From the NCBI RefSeq assembly GCF_009870125.1, contig NC_046680.1:22649501-22713500 (forward strand): a stretch of DNA of 64,000 bases, in the 5' to 3' direction. The notes under the pieces are model-generated. The model had not been told where the DNA came from and made no database searches. It saw nothing but the letters and a program-made list of their open reading frames with translations. The stretch comes from Drosophila pseudoobscura. Its lineage: Eukaryota; Arthropoda; Insecta; Diptera; Drosophilidae. Made by a program: the position numbers and the translations under genes. Shown here piece by piece: positions 23,001-35,000 of this stretch (the stretch's first letter is position 1; every line of letters starts with the position of its first letter).

Positions 23001-26000
23001 AAGGATGCCGAAAAGATGGCCCAGAAGGCAGAAGGATCTCAGGTTGTTGCTGAAAAGAAATCCAAAGAACAGGTAGAAGAAAGCAAGAAGACCGATGTCA
23101 AGGTTGCCGAGGCTAAGGCACAGAAAGGAAAGGCACTGGAAAAGCAAGAACTCGAGGAGAAACAACTGGATGAGACAAAACAGAAGCAAACTGAGAAGGA
23201 TGCCGAAAAGATGGTCCAGAAGGCAGAAGAATCTGAGGTTATTGCTGAAAAAACATCTGAAGAACAGGTTGAAGAAAGCAAGAAATCGGATGTTAGGGAT
23301 TCCAAGGCTAAGGTACAGAAAGCAATGGCGTTGGAGAAGCAAAAACTCGAGGAGAAACCACTGGATGACAAGAAACAGAAGCGAACTGAGAAGGATGCCG
23401 AAAATACTGTCCAGAAGTCAGAAGAATCTGAGGTTGTTACTGAAAAGATGTTCGAAGAAAAGTTAAAAGAACTCACGAAGACGGATGCCCCGGAGAAACT
23501 GGATTACAAGAAACAAAAGCCGACTGAGAAGGAAGCCGAACACGACTCTAAGAAAGTTGAAGTAATCGAGGCCGTTGAGGTGAAGACATCCGAGAAAGTC
23601 TCAATAGAGACAGCTCATAGATCAGAATCAAGAAAAATTGTTTCTGAAGACAATATTATTGACGAAAGAAAACCTAGCTCTCAATGTGATGTTGAGAGAA
23701 ATCAAAGAGTGGATGAACCTGCTGACGCCATTAGTACGCGATCCTATAAATCAATGGACTCGGAGTACAAGGATAGAAAGGAATTACGCAGTGCTAAGCG
23801 TAAACCCACCGTGGACATACAGTTAACCAATCGAAATACGGCGTCGGGCAGTGATCTTAAGTTGACCTGCGGGCTATCTGGACACGATATGAGGGTGGAG
23901 TGGTTTAAGCAGAACACTCCGATCGAGAATGGGGCCAAGTACAGGAAAACATTGAACGACGGCCTCTCGTGCCTTGAAATTAAATCGGCCGAACTAAATG
24001 ATTCTGGCATCTACCGCTGCATAGCGTCCAACCAAAATGGAGAAGTCGAAACTAGCTGTCTTGTGACTATATACGAAGCACCTTCGAGCAAATTTGGCAC
24101 CCCGCCAATATTTACACGCAACATTCGAGGTAAGTGGCGGCAATCATGCCCTGTTCTACCTATTCTACCTAGTGATCTAATGCCCGAATTTAAAACTCAA
24201 TTAAAGTGAAATATTTCAATTCTTTGCATTTATGCATCTTGACTTGGCATACACGTACACATTTATTGTATAAGGTATAAAGTAAATAGGCATAGTATAT
24301 AGGAAGCAAGTGTGTGTAAGGCGGCTCTTGACTAAGTACTAATTATATTATATTATATTTATATAATACATACTATGCAGGTATATATTTGGCTTGAGAA
24401 ATATTTTGTCAATTGAGAGTACAAAAATCTCCTGAGAAAAGGAATGCATAGTGTTTCCGGTTTACACTCCAATGATAATCGCACGACAAAGGGTGTGGCG
24501 CCTAAATAGGCAACGCCTCATGTCGAATAGTAACAACCCAGAACAACTAATAATAATAATAACTTTTAATTTGCGTGTATTCCTTGGGCATTGACTAATA
24601 AAAAACTCAACAAATCGTTCTACACTTTCGGTTCGCAAATATGGCATGTGTTGAGATATGAAGGTAAATAAGGCATCACGGAGGTCCATCATTATCATAG
24701 CATTTAAATAGAAACCTATTTAAATAGATCGTTTAATTCGAATGGCAGCCGCGCGCCGCCTCATTTATATAATTGAATTTGCATTTGCATTTACTGCCTG
24801 CATTCATTAAAAGTGGAAAAGTATTTAAATAGAAATGCATTTTGGCACTGAATGTTGCATGTGTGTGCTCGTGTGATTGTGCGAACACTTCTCGGCGAAA
24901 CAAAACAGAATTCGTAAAATAGTTTCTAGCATAACAATTGATTGGGAATGAGGATCAGATCGGAACAGATTGGTTCGGTTCGATGCGATTCGAGAAGGAA
25001 TGTATTTTCGAATATTTCACCACGTTCGGTGACAGTCGTGAATCTTCTTTTGCTTCGAGCGGACGTCTCACGTCCTAAAAAACTATCGATCGAACCGTTG
25101 CGGGCTATATAGTATATAAAGTCGGACGGATATAATTTTTATCGGTTTAACATAACGAACTCCATTCCCTCGTTATCCTTCCATAAAACACCTTTAAAAA
25201 AAAGGTCCGAGACCAATAAAAATGGGAGAAACGGATGGAGATATCGAGCCACGGGCATCTGCCGAACCAGATGCGCCAGCAGCCCAGGACACCTTGCAGG
25301 TGCCAACGCAAAAAAAGCGAAAACTCAAATCACCAACTCCGGGAAGCTTACGCGGACGCAGCTCCACGCCGATACACGGCCGGAGTCAGACACCGTTCAC
25401 CCTCTATATGACCCGACGCAGTGCCACGCCCTCGACGTGGCGCAGCATTACGCCGTTCCTGAATCGCGAGGAGAAGGAGAAGACTCCTTTCGAATTGGGG
25501 CGGGACATAAAGAGCCAGACCACGTGCAACATTGCCGTTTTCGATCGCGCCCTCGTCATGGATATCTCCGAGCCGTTGGATGTGCAGAAGCCCGTGCGTT
25601 ACATAACATCTGACTTGTCGGTAATCGATCGCGCTGCCGTAATGGATGTGTCCAACGTTGAGGTTATCTACGTCGTGGAAGAGTACGAAGAGTTCGATGA
25701 GGAGGAGATCCTCGAGGAGGTGAAGCCCAAGAAGAAGGAGAAGAAGGCCAGGAAGCCCCGTGTCGCGCGCAAGTCTGTCGACATGACATCGGACAGCGAA
25801 GATATTGTTGACGGCCTCGATGATCGGGAGGACAGTTTGGATCTCGACGATGACGAGCCCGTCAAGAAGGGCAAGAAGAAGGCTCCTCCCAAGAAGAAGG
25901 AGAAGAAGGAGAAGTCACCCAGTCCGAAATTGAGCTTGAAGCTAGAGATTGGCGGCGGCCAGAAGGCTAGCAAGAAGATGTTCGAGCAGCAGCAGCAGGC

Positions 26001-29000
26001 GGGACCCAAGCCACCGCCAAAGAAGAGCAAGATGGTGCTCCAAATGGAGGAGCAGGCCAAGGCGGCTGCCAAGGCCGCCGAAGAGGAGGCCAACCGGGCG
26101 AAGCCTAAGGGCGAGACCTTTGAGGAGCGGCAGAAACGTCTGCAGGCCGAGAAGGAGGAGCAGGAGGAGCAGGAACGCCTGGAGGCCGAGCAGCGGGCAC
26201 TGGAGGAGGCCGAGGAGGAAGAGGAGCCACCAGAGGAGGGCGAGGATGGCACCGAGGCTGGCTACGGAGACGAGGAAAACGAATACCCCGACGAGAATGC
26301 TGAAGAAAATCCCGAAGATCTCGCCGAAGAAGAGGAGGACGTAGTGGTCGACTTGAAGAAAGAGAAACGTCGTGGCAGCGACTCCTCCGATGACTTCGTT
26401 CGTCCCGATCCCCACGAGGAGGAGCGCTGGCAGCGCATCGCCGCCATCGAGGGCGAGGAGTTCATGCAGCAGATGCGCAAGTACAGCATGGCCAAGCGCA
26501 TCAGCGAAAAGGAGCGCGACGCTGACTGGCAGAATCGCCGGGAGCAGGGTCGCCGGCCCAAGTTTATAAATTTCCTCTCTGATCGCACGGTCGAGTGCGG
26601 CCAGAGTGTGCGCCTGGCCTGTGCCGTTGATGGCCCCGAGCTATCAGCCAAGTGGTTCAAGGACCGCCGGCAGCTTGAGCGCGATGGGTGCCATCGCATC
26701 TCGAACAACAACAATATCCTTGTCCTAGAGGTGCTCAACACAAACATCCTGGACTCTGGGGAGTATTCGTGCGTGATTTCGAACCAGAACGACGAGGTGA
26801 CCTCCTCGTGCATTGTCACCGTCTACGAGGTGTTTAAGGATGAACCGAAACCACCCACCATTCAGTATATCAAAGGTATATGTCGGCGAGTGAGCGTGCT
26901 CGGTTTTTGGTTCGCCTTCGCGTTCGCGTTCGCCTTTGGTGCATCCCTAAGTTCTGTGCTGTAGCTTTTCTTTGCCTCTTCCAGAGTACTATCATTTGCG
27001 CGACGATGAGCTGACCATCGAGTGCCATGTCCATGGTGTGCCCCGACCGGTCATCACATGGTGGCGCGGTGCCTTCCAGGTGAAGCCTAGCTACAAGTTC
27101 ACCATGCTGGAGGAGGCGCACGGTGTCTGCAAGCTGCTGATCTATAAGCCCGGCAACAAGGACGGCGGTATCTACACTCTGAAGGCTATCAATTCCATCG
27201 GCGAGGTTCAGATCAATCACACTGTGGAGGTGGCCAAGAATCTGCACTACCATGTCCCGGGCATCTTCCATGCCCGCGACAGGATCCAGCTGGACAGCTT
27301 GAAGCATGCCAAGAGGCAAATGGATGCGGCCCTCAAGTCCATGGCCGAGTCGGATCAGAGGCGTGCCGAGGCGGAGGCCGAACAGGCGCGCCTCCGACCA
27401 GTGCGTCCCTCCCCAGAGCCACTGGTCCCTGCTAAGCAGAAGCTCTCGTTTGCCACTCAGCTTCGGGATCGCATGGCTCTTGAGGGGTCCACCATTAAGT
27501 TTGTGGCCACTGTCATTGGACCCTCGCCCAGCACCCGCTGGATGAAGGACGACAAGTGGGTGGTGGTTGGTGGCAACATCAAGAACCTGTCGGAGGAGGG
27601 CAAAGCAATTCTAGCGATCGAGAATGCCACCACTGCCGACTCGGGCGTCTACAAGTGCGTGGCCAAGAACGAACTCAGCGAAATCGAAACCTCTTGCTAC
27701 TTCAAAGTGTATGCGGCACAAACCGATGGCGACGAGTCGGAGCCCATATTCGCCCTGCCCCTGCGAGGTATTTGCTCTTCTCTCAATGTTGCACTCTATA
27801 TCGTGGATGTCTTTACTCTGTGGATATACTATGTCCCTAAGTGTTCTGGTTACACGACTGCTATATGTGCTATATGTGTGTGTGACGTGTGTGTATTGTG
27901 ATGTCCGACGATCGCGATTGAGGTCGTCCGTGTACGAAAATAGATGAATTGATTGATTGGATTGCATTTGCATTTTCCTTAGATGTATATCATGCCTCGC
28001 AGAACGATTTAATTATCGATACGAAGGTGCGCGGCAATCCCCGACCCGTCATTACGTGGACCAAAGACCAGATACCCGTGGTGCTCGACGATCGGGTGGT
28101 GCAGATCGAGCACTTGGACGGCATCTGTGAGCTGATCATCAACAAGCCGACCGTCAATGACAACGGAATCTATGTCTGCAGTGCCCAGAACAAATTGGGC
28201 AGTCAGTCGACCACCCACACGGTCGTCGTCGACACACACTCATCGCGTCGATCGAGTATTCTCTCCACTTTGGCCATGCAGGACGGTGCAAAGGAGGGCG
28301 AAGCCGCGGAGGGTGGTGGCAAGGCCAAGAGCAGGCCGAAGAAGAAGAAGGACGATGAGGAGGAGGCCGGCGGCGGTGGCGGCGGGGATGGTGGCTACGA
28401 GCGACGCAGCCGCATGCCGGACCCTTCGCCCAAGCAAATGCTCTACTTCACGGTCAATCTGTCCAATCGGTATGTTGCCGAGGGCTCCAAGGTCAAGTTG
28501 CAGGCTGTAATTGGAGGTCCGGAGCCGACACTCAAATGGCAGAAGGACGACCAGAATGTCTCCTACGGACCGCGCATTCGCAACATGAATCGTGATGGCC
28601 TGGCGGTCCTGGAGTTTGTCAACGCCTCAACAGAGGACTCTGGCACCTACACGATCACTGCCCAAAACGAGCACTGCAAGATCACAACCTCGGCCGTGCT
28701 GCATGTCTACGAGGCGAAGGTCAACACCGATGTCCAGCCCGTGTTCATACGTTCGCTAAAAGGTAAGGGATCGCATCGAGCAGGCATCACAATCGTCTCC
28801 TCATCGGATGAGAGATCAGATCAGATCAGTGAGAGATCGATCTATACTTAGAAGCATCCGACATTATTCGTGGTTGTGCAATGCCATTAATCGTTATGCA
28901 AGCCATTATGTTGTTTGTGGTGATGTGATGTGATATGTCTTCTCTCTGCAGCATGCCGAATTCTGCATTCGTTGCATAATACAAATCTCTTCCACCTTCT

Positions 29001-32000
29001 TCCCTTCCCCACTTAAAGACACCTATCATCTGAACACCAATGAGCTAATTCTGGAGACGGCGGTGCGAGGCCAGCCCACACCGGAGGTGCAGTGGTTTAA
29101 GGACAGCATTGAGATCCAAAGCGGCGGTCGCTTCCAGCTTATCGAGCATCAGGATGGCTCCTGCGAGCTCCACATCGATCGTCCGGACAACAAGGACTCG
29201 GGCAAATATGTCGTTAAGGCCGAAAGTCGGGCCGGCAAAATGGAGATCTCGCATTACGTTTTGTTCGAGGGCATGGCTCATCATATTGCGGACAACATCC
29301 ATGGCGTGTTCCATGCCGACAAGAATCTTCTGCGTGCCAAGGAGGAGAAGGAGAAGCCCTCGGAGGACTGGAGGAAGCCAACTCCAGCGGCGGCCGCACC
29401 CGAAGCCGAGTCTGAGGCTGAGGCCGAGGAGGGCAAGGGCAAGCGACGTGGCCGCAAGGCGGACGATGATGAGGGAGTTTCATCGGCCTATGCCTCCGAC
29501 TATGCCTCGGACTCGGGCAGTATTTCGAGCAAGCGACGCGAGAAGAACATCGTAATCCACTTCAGCACCTCCATGAGGGATCGCGTTGTGGCCGAGGGAT
29601 CCAAGGTGAAGATATCCTGTTTCCTGGACGCCAAGGAGCCACAAGTCAAGTGGTTCAAAGACGGAGAGCAATTGGTGAATGGACCCAAGATCAGGGGCCG
29701 CTATAGCGAGGGACTGTGCCTTCTGGAAATCACGAGCGCCACGGCGGAGGACAATGGTGAGTACAAGTGCTGGGGACGCGATGAAACCGGCGAAGCGTCC
29801 ACCTCGTGCCGCCTGGAGGTCTTCGAGGATCCGGGCACCGGCGACGTTCCGCCCACATTCACGCGCAACATCAAGGACACGCTGCACGGCAAGATCAACG
29901 AACTGCAGCTGGACGTACATGTGCGCGGTCTGCCCACGCCCTCGGTCACATGGGTGAAGGATGGCGTGAAGATCGAGAACAGCGACAAGTACCAGCAGGT
30001 GGACCACGATGATGGCACCTGCGAGCTCTTCATCAGTAGCCCGAAGCCTTCGGACAGCGGCAAGTACGTTTGCCAGGCCGAGAACCGCGAGGGCAAGACG
30101 GAAATCGTTCACATGGTCACCGTGGAGAAGCGTGTGAGGGCTCCACGCATTTCGCCGCCCAGGGAGGGCAGGCCGCCCCGTCCTGCTGGCGAGGGCGAGG
30201 AGTTAGCCGCCGGCGAGGAGGGAGAAGTTGGAGCCGACGGTGAGCCGAGACGCAGGAAGCCCAAGCCCGACGAAGAGGAGGTGACAAGCTCGAGGCGCGA
30301 GGTACCCATGCCACCAGATCTAAGAAAGCGTCTCTACTTCCGCAACTACCTCTCAAACCGCACCGTCAAGTCGGGCAGTAACGTCAAGTGGATGGTGAAC
30401 ATCGACGGACCGGAGCCAAGTGCCAAGTGGTTCCACGGCGACCAGCCGATTGCCTTCGGCCCCAAGAGCAAGATGTCCATGCAGGACGGCATTGCCTGGC
30501 TGAATCTGGTGGGTGTGACCGAGGAGGATGCCGGCGAGTATACGCTGAGGGTGAGGGGATCTGACAACGAAATCGTGAGCACTTGCAACCTGTTCGTTTA
30601 CAGCACGGGAAAAGAAGAGATAATCCCACCCACCTTTGTGGTGGGCATCAAAGGTAGGACTCTCTACTCGTATGTGGTTACGTTGCGAAAGTCGCGCCAG
30701 TGCGTCCAGGTGAATGTCCCCTTGCTTTGAGCTAAGTGTAGTCCTACTGTACTCCTACTATAGATGTAGCTTTAGAGAACTAACACTAATCCCTAGATAT
30801 ATCCTTTGATTTTCCCAAATTCTGTACTTTGTCTTATGTGTATTGTGCCTTGTCTCTTCCCCATCATCCCTTGCAGATGCATACCATTCACAGAGCAATA
30901 GCCTCACGCTGGAGTGCAAGGTATCGGGAAGCCCAAAGCCACACATCTACTGGCAGCGGGACAACACCTTGCTGCCGCTGGAGAGCAAAAAGTACCAGTA
31001 TGCCGAGAAGAGTGACGGCGTAAAGCTCCTGACCATAGCGAACTTTGGCAGCGACGACTCTGGACTGTACACCTGCTATGCGGAGAGCGAGAACGGTCAG
31101 ATGAAGATCAGCAAGTTCGTGCAGGCCTCCGACTATGTGCGCGAGCGAGCGGCTGAAAAGAAACCCATTGATATGGTCATTCAGGAGATCAAGCGGGATG
31201 ATGAATCCTCCGCTTCTGCTGCTGCTAGCGACAATGCCGCAGCCAAGGCTAAGGCCAAGGCCCGCGAGGCCAAGCTGCGTCTCAGCCTGGAGACCAGCTT
31301 GAAGACCATGACTATTGGCAGCGGCAACAAGGCCCAGATGATTTGCTATGTGACCGGTTTCATCGAGGATGTGCACTGGCTGCGGAACGAGGAGCGCGTG
31401 ACGAAGGATTCCCGGCACAAGATCTACAACATAAACGGGGCCATCAGTCTGGAGATATACGATGCCCGGGTCGAGGACAGTGGCCACTACAGATGCGTCG
31501 TGAAGAACAGCAAGCAGACTGTGGAGAGTGCCGGACAGCTCAGTGTATTGGATCAGACCCACGGACAGCTGCCGGAGAGCTTCTCCAGTGCAATAACAGG
31601 TACAAATAGACCGTCCCATCTATCATCCTTTTTCGTTTACTGATTATACCTATTTGTAATTGTCCTTCGCAGAGTCGTACGATGCACAGCGGAATGAGAT
31701 TGTGCTCAGTTGTCAGGTGCATGGACGCCCCAGTGTCAGTTGGATGCGCGACGATCACACGATCTGCAACAATCGCTACAAGACGGTGGAGGAGCCCGGT
31801 GGCGTTCGGAAGCTGATCATACGCAATCCCATATCCTCCGACTGCGGCATCTTTGCCTGCTATGCGGAGCACGAGGATCGAATCGATTCGATCAGCACCT
31901 CCATCAGAGCCGCCGACCTCAAGCGTCTCATCACTGTCAGTCCAGACGAAGTGTATGCGATTGCGGATCAGAATGCGTCCAGTTGGTCGCGTAGTACATC

Positions 32001-35000
32001 GCATATAAACACAGGAGCTGGTCACGTCAATGGAAATGGAGAGCTTCAGCGAGCCGGAGATCACGTCATGCGGAGCGTGGGCAAAGCCAAGCCGCTCTTC
32101 CACGCTCTACTGCACGATCGTACCGTTTCAGAGGGAGTTAATCTCCGGATGGTGTGCGCCGTTTCCGGCGATGAGAACACGCACATCGAGTGGCTAAAGA
32201 ACCACAAACCTCTGCCAAGAGACACGCGCTACCAGACCCTCTACCAGAACGGAGAGGCCTCGCTGGAAATCTACGCTGCAGTGGCCGACGACAGCGGCAA
32301 CTACACCTGCGCTGCCAGCAACGACTTTGGCGAGAGCCTTACTCACGCCCAACTGCGTGTCTACAAGCACTTTAAGGAAGCTTCACAGCCAAGTACTTTT
32401 ACGCAGCCGATTCGAGGTATTGCTCCCTCCCCCCCGTCAAACGAGGATTTCGCCCGCGCCTGCTCATCTTTGCTGTTTGCTGTTTCGCTAACCGCTTCTG
32501 TACACCCAGTGATTTCTTGACCCTTTGCTAATACTTTTTCTCGTCCTTCCTGTAGACACATATTCTCTCAACGAGAATGAGTTAGTTCTGGATTGTCGCG
32601 TACGTGGCCAGCCTCGCCCCGATATTACGTGGATGAAGGGGAACGAGATCCTTAGCAGCGATGAGAAGTACCAGATAACCGATCAGGCCGATGGGTATGC
32701 CAAGCTGGTCATTGTCAACCCCACCGAGAAGGACTCTGGCGTCTACTCGTGCGTGGCCCGCAACGAGGGTGCCGAGAACAAGATGTCTCATCAAGTGGAC
32801 TTTAAGGGACGTGAACGGTACACACAGGAGAAGACGTCCGGCTTCTACCATCGTGACCCCAATAAGCCGCACTTCCTCACGCCGCTCGGCAATCAGACCG
32901 TCTGCGATGGTGGTACTGTAGCCATTTCGGCCGAGTTCATGCAGACAACCACGCCCCTCGAGGTGAAATGGTTGCGAGACCGCCAGGTCGTCGAAGGTCC
33001 CAATGTCCAGGCCCTGGCCGATCGCGGTGTCTACACGCTGACCATCATGAAAGCCACGTCAGAGGTTGAGGGCACCTACACCTGCCGCGCCTCGAACGCC
33101 TACGGACGGATCGAGTCGCATGCCAATGTCGATGTGGCTGTTGGTGCCGAAAAGGACGAACGGCCACCGCTGTTCCTGTCTCGCCCAGATACCGAAATGA
33201 AGATCGCTGTGGGTGATCCCTTCTCGTTTGCGTTCCGTATTGCCGGCGAACCGAAACCAAAGCGTAAGCGATTGCTTATTGCGTGTGTTTGGGATCCCCA
33301 TTCCTACTAATTATATCATTCGATTGCCTCATGTTTCAGTCACGTTCATGAAGGGCACCAAGGACATCACCCAATCGGATCGGGTCAGCAAAGAGGTATC
33401 CGATGACTATACCAGATTCACAGTGCAGCAGGCCCAAATCTCCGACTCGGGCACCTATTTCGTTGTGGCACGTAACAACTTTGGCACGGACAGGATATTT
33501 GTTACCGTCACGGTAAGGTTCCTTGGGATATACATATATAAATATACTCGAACATACCTCTACGAGTAAACATATGAATCTGTTGTTGTTTGCTATCGCT
33601 TGTGGCTGTTCCTGAAAGTCTTGCGTCTCTCTCTCTGTATGTGCGCCAAATGCTTTCGCTAACTAACATCTGCTATTATTTCTCTTTTCTTCTCTGCTTC
33701 TGCTTCTCTTCTCTTTTTTATCTAGATTAAAATCCCCAAAAAGAAAGAATAAAGCTTATTAATTATTAAACATATAAATATTTTGCAAATTTCGAACGCA
33801 CCAACAAAATACCAACACCAAATATAATTATAGTTAATTACAGTCAACTTTCCTGACTCTCTCTATGTGTTCATTCAAAGCAATATAATATCGTTCTGAC
33901 TACAAAACTTATAGGTAAACCCGCGCGCTCGCTCCGCAACGCCAACGCAACCTCGCTGGGGCCTACCCCTGGACAGTTACAGCGACACATCGTATTTCAG
34001 AGGTGAGTTCCAGAGTTTACTGCATCCCTACATCTCTGCGTCCCGTATTAAAGAACATATAGATGTGGAAGGAGTAAGCTACTAGGCATACGAGTGGCAG
34101 CCTGCTTGTCATCTATGCGTTCTATGTACACATCCTTCGCTTGTACCCTTTTTGTGTGTGTGGATCATCGTCTTTCTCCCTTCGTTGTCCGTTCCATCCT
34201 TTGTCCTACGTCTGTCTGTTAGTGTGCATCTCTTGTAATACGATATGATGCCAAAGCTTTAGTTGGATCTTTTCCAGATCGGTTCAAGAACCGCCACAAA
34301 CCAAAAACGACAAAAGAATCTTCCTGTGAGATCAATGAGATCGATAGATCGATACACCCTGCAGCACACACACAAAATATTTCGTGTATTTATCTTTTGT
34401 TAGTATTTCTGAACGATTGACTTACATAATTACTTTTATTATCGTATATAAATAATGTATTATTTAAAGCACAGCAATCCAGCTTATACATTTACGTAGT
34501 GGAAAACAAGAAAATAAAAAAATATTTCTCCGGGGCGTACTGTCTTTCATTTGAGGATCGGATCTCTTGCGGTGTATATACCACCCACCCCTCCCTTCCA
34601 TCTACAATCTGTGCACCTCATTCAATTGTTTTTTCTGTTGTTTTTGTTTTTGCCCACTCTCCAGATCCCCCTGGCTGCATATCCACCGAACCTCTGGTCG
34701 TCGACTCCGGACCCACACACATCTCCCTGTCATGGGGCAAGCCCGTGAGTGCCAACTCGGCTCCAGTCATTGCCTACAAGGTGGAGGCCTGGATTTTGGG
34801 CCACGAGGGCGGCGCCTACTGGCGAGAGCTGGGACTGACGCCGATCAACTCTTTCGACGCCTTCAATCTAAAGCCCAATGTGGAGTACCACTTCCGGGTC
34901 ACGCCAAAGAATCGCTACGGCTGGGGCCCGGCCGTCCAGACGAGCTCCGCTCTGCAGGTGGGTGGCGTCGAGTGCCTACCCGAGTTCGTCAAGATCCTGC

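Larger units (their letters stand above)
24130..25221 (+). other. Non-coding stretch with early 3' end and internal promoter
   Basis: If the donor at 24130 is not used, translation continues 26 residues to a TGA at 24207-24209. AATAAA at 24597-24602 could then end the transcript. The middle is AT-rich (for example 24340-24370) and holds no reading frame of interest. The right end carries the promoter described at 25113. Confidence 0.55.

Noticed and set aside
16938-23525. CRISPR-like or satellite DNA array
   Set aside because: Units are 195 bases, fully coding, in one frame, with variable sites at fixed codon positions. Spacers are absent and the host is a eukaryote.
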